From positions 5,804-11,737 of the forward strand of contig PCCM01000100.1 of the NCBI GenBank assembly GCA_002731735.1: DNA of 5,934 nucleotides, written 5' to 3'. Source of the stretch: Gemmatimonadota bacterium (lineage in GTDB: Bacteria; Gemmatimonadota; Gemmatimonadetes; Longimicrobiales; Gaopeijiaceae). Made by a program: the position numbers and the translations under genes. The notes beneath the pieces are model-generated. The model searched no databases. It was given only the letters and a program-made list of their open reading frames with translations, and had not been told where the DNA came from. Of the stretch, positions 1 through 5,934 are shown piece by piece; the stretch's first letter is position 1, and each line of letters starts with the position of its first letter.

Positions 1-867
1 TTCGACTTCCGGTGCGGTGAGCGCGTCTGACTCGGTCACCACCATGGTCACGCGTTCGAGCTCGAACGACTCAAAGTACTGATTCCACACGCGCACGCCG
101 GCCGGTGCCCTCCATACTTCCTCAGGGGGACGGTCGTCCGTGAGGTGCTGAGGGAATCCGGTCGGCAGGATTTTCGTTTCATCGGATACCACCATGACCG
201 GCACCCCCCGTCTTATGGCAGCGTCGACCAATCCAGCGGAGCCGATCTTGTTCACGACTCCCAGGTCGCCGATCGAATCAGCACCCAGCAGCACGATGTC
301 GCACTCGCCCATGAGTGTCGAGGCGGCCGCATCGACAGCAAAGGTGACCGCCACCCCGACCTCAGCCAGGGCGGTGGCGAGGGCCTCGCCCTCCCGCACC
401 GGTCGGCTCTCGAAACATATCACCTGCCCGACGGCCCACGTCCCCTCGTGGGTCAGCGTCGCCAGCACCGTCGAAGAATACGAGATCGTGGCCACGGTAG
501 CTCCCGATGGAATCAACGCCGAGGCACGTGTGGCGACTGATTCAGCCCGCGACTCGAGACCGCTCCCGAACGCTTCGGCGGTTCGAACGGCGGCCAGGCG
601 ACCGGTCTCGAGGTCCTCACAGGCCTCCACGGAGGTGAGCACGTCTCGCACGAGCGTGACCAGCGTTGCCATCGCAGGTTGGGCGCCCAGCACCTTCCCG
701 CATACCTCGCCCAACTCCGAACGGAACTCCTCGAGTGAGACCGCCCGTGCATCCTGTGCGGCTAGACGAAGCACTTCCGCGGCCATTTTTCCAATCACTG
801 ATGCGCCAGACACGACATCTGCCCGGAGGGGTGCTACCAAGGCGTCCAAGCGCTGATCTGTGTCCAT
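1..867 (-). CDS. eIF-2B/MtnA/R15P-isomerase-like family protein (partial, C-terminus outside window)
   Basis: I translated 289 residues with no stop before the left edge. Family members usually run to about 300-350 residues, so only a short C-terminal piece is missing. The N-terminal third is helical (residues 1-115), as in the IF-2B superfamily. The Rossmann-like C-terminal domain shows TVATISYSSTV (124-134), CFESRPVREG (151-160), GADSIG (195-200) and NKIGSAGL (206-213). These are hallmark blocks of eIF-2B alpha/beta/delta subunits, methylthioribose-1-phosphate isomerase and ribose-1,5-bisphosphate isomerase. The acidic residue of the GAD motif (D197) is kept, but the catalytic cysteine of the isomerases (THC block) aligns with S129. 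Isomerase activity of the known kind is therefore doubtful, and a sugar-phosphate or nucleotide-binding role is equally possible. There is no signal peptide, so it is probably cytoplasmic. The ATG at 867 is chosen because AGGAAG lies 7 bases upstream. It is the third gene of a minus-strand operon, 11 bases after the MBL gene. Family assignment is firm; function is not. Confidence 0.88.
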   Translation of the reverse strand, partial: MDTDQRLDALVAPLRADVVSGASVIGKMAAEVLRLAAQDARAVSLEEFRSELGEVCGKVLGAQPAMATLVTLVRDVLTSVEACEDLETGRLAAVRTAEAFGSGLESRAESVATRASALIPSGATVATISYSSTVLATLTHEGTWAVGQVICFESRPVREGEALATALAEVGVAVTFAVDAAASTLMGECDIVLLGADSIGDLGVVNKIGSAGLVDAAIRRGVPVMVVSDETKILPTGFPQHLTDDRPPEEVWRAPAGVRVWNQYFESFELERVTMVVTESDALTAPEVE

Positions 868-874
868 GGCCGAG

Positions 875-880
875 CTTCCT
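875..880 (-). promoter_or_regulatory. Ribosome binding site of the eIF-2B-like gene, overlapping the upstream stop
   Basis: On the minus strand AGGAAG stands 7 bases before the ATG at 867 and shares bases with the TAG stop of the MBL-fold gene. Ribosomes finishing the upstream gene would cover this site, so translational coupling is likely. It also supports the chosen start. Confidence 0.6.
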
Positions 881-1829
881 ACAGCGGGATTCGCTGCCCC
901 TCCGTAGCGATCTCGAAGCCGCGCCGTCGTACCTCCGCCGCTTCGCGGCTGTCTTCGAAGAGAGCCGGGTTGGTGTTGTTGAGGTGCGTGAACACGACTC
1001 GATCGCCGGCATCGACCCGACCTTGAAGTCGATCCATCGAATGTGGGACCAGCGGGTGCGGGAGGTCTTCGATGTTGCGCCCGGGCACCTCATCGCCCGA
1101 ATAGAACGAAGCGTCGAGCAGCGCCACGTCCACAGCAGCGACCACGTCTTCAACGTCGAGGTCCCAGCGCTCCCATGAGTCGATATCCGGCAAGTAGAGG
1201 ATCGTTTGGGTCGGTCCGCGGAAGACCCATCCTACGGTATCTGAGTACTCGGGACGGTGGGGCACGAGGAGCGCGCGGGCCTGGAGTTGGTCGTCGATCC
1301 GGTTCCACTCGCCTGAAACGACTGGACGGAGGTCGAGCCGGCCTTCGCTGACCATCAGGCCCCACGGCCCGTTGTTGGTCAGGAAGTCGGCCATCGCGGG
1401 CGTGCAGTACGTCGGCGTCGGCGCCATGCCGAGGCCCTCGCGCCCCAACACCGCGAGACCGCTGTAATGGCCGATGTGGGCATGGGTCAGGAAGATGCCG
1501 TCGAAGGGCCTCCTCTGATCGGCGCGTGCCCGAAAGCCGGGCTCTTCGAGCAGATCGAGCTGACGCGTGATATCAGGGGTCGCGTCGACCAGGTAATAAC
1601 GATCCTGGTCCGGGTACACGAGCGCCATGGAGGCCGCATAACGCGGGCGTTCCCTGCTGCGCGCACGTTCGCACCGCTCTACGTAGCAGCCCACCTGCGG
1701 CATGCCCGCGTCCTGGGCGATCCCGAGAATGAGGGCGTAAGGGTCGGCGCGTTGAAGCGCGGACCAACGCTCGGGACCGCAGAGGCCTATTACCGCTGCA
1801 TTGGCGAAAAAATGCCGTCGTGAGATCAT
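879..1829 (-). CDS. PqqB-like metallo-beta-lactamase-fold protein with twin-arginine leader
   Basis: The product is 316 residues. The metal-binding signature is THAHIGH (115-121), a form of HxHxDH with Gly at the Asp position. Other probable metal or active-site residues are H191 (VPHRPEYSDTVGW), D214/D216 (YLPDIDSW), D239 (LLDASF), H258 or H263, and H282 (FTHLNNTNP). The opening LGIAQDAGMPQVGC (35-48) and the Cys pair C48/C53 recall PqqB, a PQQ-biosynthesis relative of the MBL hydrolases. No other pqq gene is visible, so I do not call it PqqB. The N-terminus ISRRHFFANAAVIGL looks like a Tat signal (R4-R5), suggesting export after folding with metal bound. The frame stays open up to 2051, but that extension lies over the end of the amine oxidase gene and would bury the leader, so ATG 1829 is preferred. 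No clear Shine-Dalgarno precedes it; coupling to the upstream gene, 23 bases away, is plausible. Substrate unknown. Confidence 0.87.
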   Translation of the reverse strand: MISRRHFFANAAVIGLCGPERWSALQRADPYALILGIAQDAGMPQVGCYVERCERARSRERPRYAASMALVYPDQDRYYLVDATPDITRQLDLLEEPGFRARADQRRPFDGIFLTHAHIGHYSGLAVLGREGLGMAPTPTYCTPAMADFLTNNGPWGLMVSEGRLDLRPVVSGEWNRIDDQLQARALLVPHRPEYSDTVGWVFRGPTQTILYLPDIDSWERWDLDVEDVVAAVDVALLDASFYSGDEVPGRNIEDLPHPLVPHSMDRLQGRVDAGDRVVFTHLNNTNPALFEDSREAAEVRRRGFEIATEGQRIPL

Positions 1830-1852
1830 CGCACCAAGATCGAGATCGAACC

Positions 1853-3424
1853 CTACCCCTGCATCACCCGTTCGTGCAGAGTTTCGACGGACCTCCAGGC
1901 GGACTGGATGCCACCCTCGATCCACGCCGGTTGGGAGCTGGCGCCCGCCGAACCCAGATAGATCCGGCCGTCTGCCTGGCTGAGTTGCTGCAAGCGTTCC
2001 GGCGGCGGGGTCCGGCCGTACGCGCCGAGACTGTACGGGACCTTGTCCCACCAGACACAGTAGCCGGTCTCGAATTCCTCTCGCATCTGGGGGTGAACCT
2101 TGCTGGCCTGCGTGAGCACGTGCTCGATCCGGCCCTGTACCGGCATGTCACCCAGTCCGGCCGTCTGCCCGCCACCGTAGTAACCCAGCAGCACTCCTTT
2201 TTCGGTGAAGTAGTCGTTGGAGGGGTAGGAAAACTCTCCGAGCTGAAGACTCCGTGCAAAGAGATGACCTCCGAAGATCCCGTCATCCTCCTCCCAGAAA
2301 CGCCGCTTCATCTGCAGCCCCATCTTTGCGCTGTTGCTGTGGCCGCTTTCGTTCACGGCATTGGCCATGGCGGGCGACAGGTCGACGTCGATCCCTTGGA
2401 GTATGGACATCGGCAGGCAACACACACAGTAGTCCCCGATCTCCTCGTGTTCCCGTCCGGTTCTCGTGTCTCTGTAGACCACGCGGACGGCGTCCTCGGT
2501 CTGGTGGATAGACTGCACCTCGGCCTGCAACGTGATCTTGTCACCCATGGCTCGCTGGAAGGCGAGCGGGATCTGTTGCATGCCACCGATCGGTTGAAAC
2601 ACGGGATGAGGTCCGCCCGTACCCGCGTTCAGCGACCGGACCTGAGTGGCGAACCCGGAGTTGAGCAAAGCACTCAGATCGTAAGGGTCCTGATTCCCGG
2701 AACCGCGCAGTCTGGGTGGCCGGTACACGAGATCGTCGGAATCCAGGTAGCCGGCTCTGACCAGGAACCGGACTAGGAGCTCCTGGTCCTCTTCGGTGAG
2801 CGGTGCGTCGATCTGGCCCTGTTCCATCGCCTTGGCGAGCAGCTCTGTCGTAGATCCCCAGAGGTCGGCTTTGACCTCCCGCAAGCGCACTCGCCGGCCG
2901 GCCAGCGGTCCCCGCTCGGGGTTTTCCTCCCACATGTAGTTCGCGTCGCTCCAGTTTACGAACAGCTCCAGCGGAACATCGAGCTCTCTGCAATAACCGA
3001 GCACGCCCTCATCGTCGTTGGGAATCCGCCAGGCACCCGCGTTCAGGTACTGCCCTTCGTCGAAATCGCACACCTGGCGTTCGCCCCCGACCTCCGTGTG
3101 CTCCGCCCCGCGGCGGACGGTCCAGCAGAGGCCGCCGACCCATTCGCGGGCTTCCAGGACCTGATAGTCGTAGCCCAGCTTCCCCAGCTCGTATCCCGTC
3201 GCGAGCCCGGAGATGCCGGCGCCCAGTACGATCACTCGCGTATCAGGCGGCCTGCCCTGCCCCTGCAGCGCCGGGCGAGGGGTCGAGGTGCCCATCAGGC
3301 CACATGCGCTCATGGCTCCCATCATCAGGGATGATCCGCCTATCGCTCCGAATGCGCGCAGGACGTCGCGCCTAGTCATCAAGGAAGGACTCGGACTGAC
3401 CCCCAAGGGGACTCTCGTGCTCAT
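1853..3424 (-). CDS. Flavin monoamine oxidase / L-amino-acid oxidase family protein with Tat-like leader
   Basis: This 523-residue FAD-dependent oxidase (amino_oxidase family) would oxidatively deaminate an amine or amino acid, giving an imine and H2O2. After a leader with TRRDVLRAFG (R18-R19) and a hydrophobic stretch to C41, the dinucleotide-binding fold appears as VIVLGAGISGLATG (64-77) with E91 for the ribose and VGG at 96-98. The block QYLNAGAWRIP (125-135) followed by YCRELDVPLELF is typical of the LAAO/tryptophan-monooxygenase branch. SAKMGLQMKRRFW (365-377) carries the likely flavin-proximal lysine K367. The C-terminal FAD/substrate block is YLGSAGASSQPAWIEGGIQSA (489-509), where the usual acidic residue after AG is replaced by A493. 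The Tat leader with C41 could make it a lipoprotein, although the box (AMSAC) is imperfect. An ATG at 3466 is in frame, but the ATG at 3424 follows GGGAGGT and is preferred. It is first in a three-gene operon. Family certain; substrate unknown. Confidence 0.92.
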   Translation of the reverse strand: MSTRVPLGVSPSPSLMTRRDVLRAFGAIGGSSLMMGAMSACGLMGTSTPRPALQGQGRPPDTRVIVLGAGISGLATGYELGKLGYDYQVLEAREWVGGLCWTVRRGAEHTEVGGERQVCDFDEGQYLNAGAWRIPNDDEGVLGYCRELDVPLELFVNWSDANYMWEENPERGPLAGRRVRLREVKADLWGSTTELLAKAMEQGQIDAPLTEEDQELLVRFLVRAGYLDSDDLVYRPPRLRGSGNQDPYDLSALLNSGFATQVRSLNAGTGGPHPVFQPIGGMQQIPLAFQRAMGDKITLQAEVQSIHQTEDAVRVVYRDTRTGREHEEIGDYCVCCLPMSILQGIDVDLSPAMANAVNESGHSNSAKMGLQMKRRFWEEDDGIFGGHLFARSLQLGEFSYPSNDYFTEKGVLLGYYGGGQTAGLGDMPVQGRIEHVLTQASKVHPQMREEFETGYCVWWDKVPYSLGAYGRTPPPERLQQLSQADGRIYLGSAGASSQPAWIEGGIQSAWRSVETLHERVMQG

Positions 3425-3428
3425 GCTG

Positions 3429-3435
3429 ACCTCCC
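3429..3435 (-). promoter_or_regulatory. Strong ribosome binding site deciding the amine oxidase start
   Basis: GGGAGGT on the minus strand lies 4-5 bases before the ATG at 3424. The upstream in-frame ATGs at 3466 and 3460 and the downstream one at 3379 have no comparable site. This settles the start as the residue sequence MSTRVPLG, leaving about 17 residues before the twin arginines. Confidence 0.65.
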
Positions 3436-3504
3436 ATCGGAGTCGGGGGCGCTGCGGCATGGTCATGGTGGGGCGCCGCGGTAGGTCAGGGTAGAGCGTC
3501 GCGT

Positions 3505-3514
3505 AGGTAACCGC
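3505..3514. repeat. Copy 1 of the repeated word AGGTAACCGC
   Basis: The ten-base word AGGTAACCGC, containing the palindrome GGTNACC, occurs here and again at 3610-3619. This copy lies about 80 bases upstream of the amine oxidase start. The identity is seen directly; an operator function is only a suggestion. Confidence 0.3.
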
Positions 3515-3606
3515 AAATAGGCAGCGATCAGACCGGAAGGCCTCTCATCTGGATTCTCAACCGGCCCGAGGTCGTCGAGGAGATGAGGAGGCTGCGATGA
3601 CGGACT

Positions 3607-3621
3607 AGGAGGTAACCGCCT
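3607..3621. repeat. Copy 2 of AGGTAACCGC within a 15-base imperfect palindrome
   Basis: AGGAGGTAACCGCCT reads as AGG-n-GGT-n-ACC-n-CCT, symmetric except at the centre and at one flanking pair. It contains a second copy of the word at 3505-3514, exactly 105 bases away. It lies just past the stop of the GGDEF remnant. It could be a transcription factor site, or chance in GC-rich DNA. Confidence 0.3.
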
Positions 3622-3628
3622 TTATGGT

Positions 3629-3909
3629 TCAGGAGGCGCTGGACGGTTCAGCGAGGCAGACCTGATTGTTGCCCGGGTCCTTCGCACGGTACATGGCGGT
3701 GTCTGCCCCCTTGATAAGAGCCGCTTTCATCGTGTTCAGTTCTTCGCCCTCTTTCTCTAAGGAAGCGATCCCCAAACTGCAGGTAATCACCCCTTCGATA
3801 TTCAGGGCTGGTTGTCCCGGATCAGGGCTCTCCTGATAAGAACATTCTTTGCGATGGACTCCCTCAGCGTTTCCCCATAGCCGCTACTTTGTTCGAGCGA
3901 GCGGGTGGC
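3629..3909 (-). pseudogene. Truncated, frameshifted C-terminal remnant of a GGDEF diguanylate cyclase domain
   Basis: The reverse strand from 3790 down to 3629 encodes 53 residues beginning VITCSLGIASLE and containing IKGADTAMYRAKDPGNNQV, then a stop. This is the standard end of a GGDEF domain (VTxSxGIA, then ADxAMYxAKxxGxN). Further upstream a second frame (about 3909-3836) reads ATRSLEQSSGYGETLRESIAKN, which resembles the helix that follows the GGDEF motif (AExLRxxIA). The two frames are joined by a shift near 3835-3845. No frame from 3910 to 4003 contains GGDEF/GGEEF or any sensor domain, so the catalytic loop and the whole N-terminus are gone. An intact enzyme would make cyclic di-GMP from GTP; this fragment cannot. 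The upstream frame has an ATG at 4005, but that 67-residue ORF ends at the shift. I am sure of the C-terminal piece and less sure of the part beyond the shift. Confidence 0.8.
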
Positions 3910-3991
3910 ACCCCAACAGACTCCTTTGTGAGCTTGCATCTCGAGCCGCTCATGGGCATGGTGAGGCGTAGCGCCGCCGTTTCCGGCTATC

Positions 3992-3996
3992 AGGAG
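3992..3996 (+). promoter_or_regulatory. Ribosome binding site of the DUF1330 gene
   Basis: AGGAG stands 7 bases before the ATG at 4004, an ideal spacing, and supports that start codon. Confidence 0.6.
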
Positions 3997-4003
3997 TCGC
4001 ACC

Positions 4004-4456
4004 ATGCGTACGAATCACCGCCCGCTCCTTAGACGGGCCATCTTGCCCCTCGCCACGTTCCTGTGTGGCGCAGTATTCGGGTCGATTGCGACGTCGGAGA
4101 TGTCCGCTGCGACCTCGGAGAGGTCAGCGGAGGCAGCACCTCAGGTGGCGCCCCCGGGATACATCATCGGTATCACGAGGGCTGCCACCTCCGATCCAAA
4201 CGCGCTGACTGCGTACGGACGAGCTGCCGGGCCGCTTGCGGCCGAGGCTGGCATGTCCTACCTGGCGCGAGGTCCCGAGGTGCACGTCCTGGAGGGAGAA
4301 TGGCCGTTTGAAGGGTCCTTCATGATCGAACAGTACACCTCGCTACAGTCGATTCTCGACTTCTGGTACTCACCCGGTTATCAGGAGGCCAAGAAGCTTC
4401 GGGAGGGCCTCGTCGACATCGACTTCCTGATCGCCGTGGAGGGATTGGCGCCCTAG
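4004..4456 (+). CDS. Exported or membrane-anchored DUF1330 domain protein
   Basis: The product is 150 residues. A basic start (MRTNHRPLLRR) leads into a hydrophobic segment (12-28), giving a signal peptide or a single N-terminal anchor; SIA at 27-29 is a possible cleavage site. A low-complexity Ala/Ser/Glu linker (29-47) contains a duplicated heptad. The rest is a DUF1330 domain, a dimeric alpha/beta barrel of about 95 residues: PPGYIIGITRAATSDPNALTAY (50-71), a GMSYLARGPEVHVLEGEW block (83-100), FMIEQYTSL (106-114) and WYSPGYQEAKKLRE (121-134) before the final VEGL. Most DUF1330 proteins I know of are cytoplasmic and lack a leader, so the exported form is somewhat unusual. No enzymatic role is established for the family, though related folds bind or oxidise small molecules. 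Start supported by AGGAG. It lies 18 bases before the acyl-CoA synthetase gene, probably in the same transcript. Confidence 0.88.
   Translation: MRTNHRPLLRRAILPLATFLCGAVFGSIATSEMSAATSERSAEAAPQVAPPGYIIGITRAATSDPNALTAYGRAAGPLAAEAGMSYLARGPEVHVLEGEWPFEGSFMIEQYTSLQSILDFWYSPGYQEAKKLREGLVDIDFLIAVEGLAP
4088..4129 (+). repeat. Imperfect tandem duplication of 21 bases inside the DUF1330 gene
   Basis: Two adjacent 21-base units (4088-4108 and 4109-4129) match at 17 of 21 positions and encode ATSEMSA and ATSERSA. They form part of the linker between the hydrophobic segment and the DUF1330 domain. The likely origin is slippage or a small duplication in frame, lengthening the linker without affecting the fold. 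Confidence 0.7.
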
Positions 4457-4474
4457 CTCGCGCCTAGCGTTCTG

Positions 4475-5934
4475 ATGTCATCTCCGACCCTGAGCTATGT
4501 ACACGGTGCTTCTTCCACGCCGTTCCTGGACACGACCATCGGTCAGGCCTTCGACCGGGCTGCCGATCGATATCCGGAACGGGAAGCATTGGTCGTCAGA
4601 CACCAATCGATCCGCTGGACGTATGCGAAACTTCGCGAACGGGTGGACCGCTGCGCCGCGGGCCTCCTGTCCCTCGGCCTCGAGCCGGGCGATCGCGTCG
4701 GCATGTGGTCGCCCAATAACGCCGAGTGGACGGTCACCCAGTTCGCGACCGCCAAGGCCGGCCTGATCCTCGTGAACATCAACCCGGCGTACCGCCTCTC
4801 CGAGCTCGAATACGCGCTCAACAAGGTCGGATGCCGAGCGCTTGTTACCGCGTCGAGCTTCAAGGGCAGCGACTACATCGGGATACTGCGAGAGCTGGTG
4901 CCCGAGTTGGACGGGGCCGAGCCTGACGCCGTCCAGTCTGAGGTGCGGCCCGGCGCCCTGAAGCCCGAGCGGTTCCCGTCGCTGGAATTCGTGATCCATC
5001 TGGGGTCGGACGACGAGCGGGGAATGATGTGCTTCGGGGATCTCATGGACGCCGGCACACCCGAGGATGAGCGCCGGTTGAATGCGATCGCGGATACGCT
5101 TCAGTTCGACGATCCCATCAACATCCAGTTCACCAGCGGCACCACAGGGCTCCCGAAGGGGGCGACGCTCACCCACCACAACATCCTCAATAACGGCTAC
5201 TTCGTGGGCGAGGTGATGAAGATCACGCAGGAAGACCGCATCTGCATCCCGGTGCCTCTTTATCACTGCTTCGGAATGGTCCTCGGAAACCTGACGGCGA
5301 TCACACACGGGTCGACGATGGTCTATCCGTCGGAAGGCTTCGAGCCCGAGGCTGTTCTGGCGGCGGCAAGCGAAGAGCGCTGCACCACGTTGTACGGCGT
5401 GCCTACGATGTTTATCGCCGAGTTGGAGCACCCCGACTTCAGCTCCTACGACCTCTCCTCGCTTCGCACGGGCATCATGGCCGGTAGTTCGTGTCCCATC
5501 GAGGTGATGAAGCGGGTGACCAGTGAGATGCACATGGACGAGGTCGGGATCGCGTACGGCATGACGGAGACCAGCCCCGCCAGCTTCCAGACCGCACCGG
5601 ACGATTCACTCGAACGTCGGGTCGGCACCGTCGGCTCCGTCCATCCTCATGTGGAGGTCAAGATCGTCGACGCCGATGGACGGATCGTCCCGCGCGGCGA
5701 GCCGGGCGAACTGCTCACTCGAGGGTATCTGGTCATGCTCGGATACTGGGACGACGCGGAGCGTACGGCCGAGGCCGTCGATGCGGCAGGTTGGATGCAT
5801 ACCGGAGATCTCGCGACGATCGACGCCGAGGGATACGGCAACATCGTAGGGCGTATCAAGGACATGATCATCCGCGGTGGCGAGAACGTCTATCCGCGGG
5901 AGGTCGAGGAGTTCTTGTACGGGCACCCCGACAT
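4475..5934 (+). CDS. ACSF2-like acyl-CoA synthetase (AMP-forming), partial, C-terminus outside window
   Basis: I read 486 residues to the right edge; the family is usually about 545-570, so roughly 60-80 are missing. The enzyme activates a fatty or other carboxylic acid with ATP to an acyl-AMP and transfers it to CoA. ANL motifs in order: FTSGTTGLPKG (219-229, P-loop), YGMTET (361-366), GWMHTGDL (439-446, ATP ribose-binding D445) and GRIKDMIIRGGENVYPREVE (459-478, hinge and A8). The catalytic lysine of the last motif lies beyond the window. Stretches such as AGLILVNINPAYRLSELEYAL, GALKPERFPSL and VPLYHCFGM follow animal ACSF2 and its bacterial relatives, suggesting medium-chain acids; chain length cannot be read from sequence. 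No signal peptide, so cytoplasmic. ATG 4475 is the first start after the in-frame TAG of the preceding gene, but no Shine-Dalgarno is visible; coupling to DUF1330 translation is likely. Confidence 0.93.
   Translation, partial: MSSPTLSYVHGASSTPFLDTTIGQAFDRAADRYPEREALVVRHQSIRWTYAKLRERVDRCAAGLLSLGLEPGDRVGMWSPNNAEWTVTQFATAKAGLILVNINPAYRLSELEYALNKVGCRALVTASSFKGSDYIGILRELVPELDGAEPDAVQSEVRPGALKPERFPSLEFVIHLGSDDERGMMCFGDLMDAGTPEDERRLNAIADTLQFDDPINIQFTSGTTGLPKGATLTHHNILNNGYFVGEVMKITQEDRICIPVPLYHCFGMVLGNLTAITHGSTMVYPSEGFEPEAVLAAASEERCTTLYGVPTMFIAELEHPDFSSYDLSSLRTGIMAGSSCPIEVMKRVTSEMHMDEVGIAYGMTETSPASFQTAPDDSLERRVGTVGSVHPHVEVKIVDADGRIVPRGEPGELLTRGYLVMLGYWDDAERTAEAVDAAGWMHTGDLATIDAEGYGNIVGRIKDMIIRGGENVYPREVEEFLYGHPD

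Larger units (their letters stand above)
3425..4003. other. Divergent intergenic region
   Basis: These 579 bases separate the two divergent operons and must hold both promoters unless these lie further inside the genes. Apart from the GGDEF remnant and the repeated word listed separately, I see no intact gene. For the minus-strand operon the best promoter-like pair is TTGCGG, 17 bases, TACCCT, just upstream of 3466, with three of six consensus matches in each hexamer; that is too weak to call. No convincing promoter is visible before 4004. No stem-loop followed by a T-run was found. Confidence 0.5.

Noticed and set aside
194..856. Plus-strand ORF of 220 codons rich in Ser, Thr and Ala
   Set aside because: It is antisense to the eIF-2B-like gene, which carries conserved blocks over the same bases.
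1830..2051. N-terminal extension of the MBL-fold gene up to 2051
   Set aside because: It would overlap the end of the amine oxidase by about 200 bases, shows no family similarity and would bury the twin-arginine leader.
1820..2776. Plus-strand ORF of 318 codons
   Set aside because: It lies antisense to the amine oxidase, whose frame has clear family motifs. High GC makes long antisense frames common, and the translation shows no recognisable domain.
3425..3466. Upstream start of the amine oxidase at 3466
   Set aside because: No ribosome binding site precedes it, whereas the ATG at 3424 follows GGGAGGT closely, and the extra residues would lengthen an already long Tat n-region.
3624..3665. 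Short plus-strand ORF of 13 codons preceded by AGGAGGT
   Set aside because: The spacing from the purine run to the ATG is long (10 bases), the peptide is antisense to the GGDEF remnant, and nothing downstream suggests a leader peptide.
3802..4005. 67-residue minus-strand ORF as an independent gene
   Set aside because: Its C-terminal half matches the helix after a GGDEF loop and continues into the cyclase remnant in a shifted frame, so it is better explained as part of the pseudogene.
4478..5533. Minus-strand ORF of 351 codons
   Set aside because: It is the antisense shadow of the acyl-CoA synthetase, whose motifs are unmistakable. Its composition, rich in Arg, His and Gly, is typical of such shadows.

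Overview
This is a high-GC bacterial window with five protein genes in two divergent groups, separated by about 580 bases that hold a decayed gene fragment. Twin-arginine-type leaders, an exported DUF1330 protein, an ACSF2-like acyl-CoA synthetase and GC-ending codons suggest an environmental Gram-negative lineage. Gemmatimonadota or a similar soil or marine phylum would fit, but that is a guess from style; there is no rRNA or other phylogenetic marker here.

Left half, minus strand, read from 3424 down to 1. Three closely spaced genes probably form an operon. The first is a flavin amine oxidase with a Tat-like leader. After 23 bases comes a metallo-beta-lactamase-fold protein of the PqqB-like type, also with a twin-arginine leader. 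After a further 11 bases comes an eIF-2B/MtnA/ribose-1,5-bisphosphate-isomerase-like protein that leaves the window on the left. The Shine-Dalgarno sequence of the third gene overlaps the stop codon of the second.

Centre, 3425-4003. This divergent intergenic region has no intact gene. It contains the C-terminal part of a GGDEF (diguanylate cyclase) domain on the minus strand, frameshifted and lacking the GGDEF signature. It also has two copies of a ten-base palindrome-containing word 105 bases apart, one inside a longer imperfect palindrome.

Right half, plus strand, 4004 to the end. A small exported or membrane-anchored DUF1330 protein is followed after 18 bases by a long acyl-CoA synthetase of the ANL superfamily that leaves the window on the right. 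The pair is probably co-transcribed.

How the genes might work together is inference. The left operon pairs an apparently exported oxidase of amines or amino acids with an exported MBL-fold protein, which would fit sequential modification of a small molecule outside the cytoplasm. The eIF-2B-like protein has no leader and lacks the catalytic cysteine of the known isomerases, so its role is open. The right operon looks like fatty or carboxylic acid activation. I see no CRISPR array, tRNA, rRNA, insertion sequence or defence system. The most unusual item is the conserved-looking three-gene left cluster with altered key residues in all three products.
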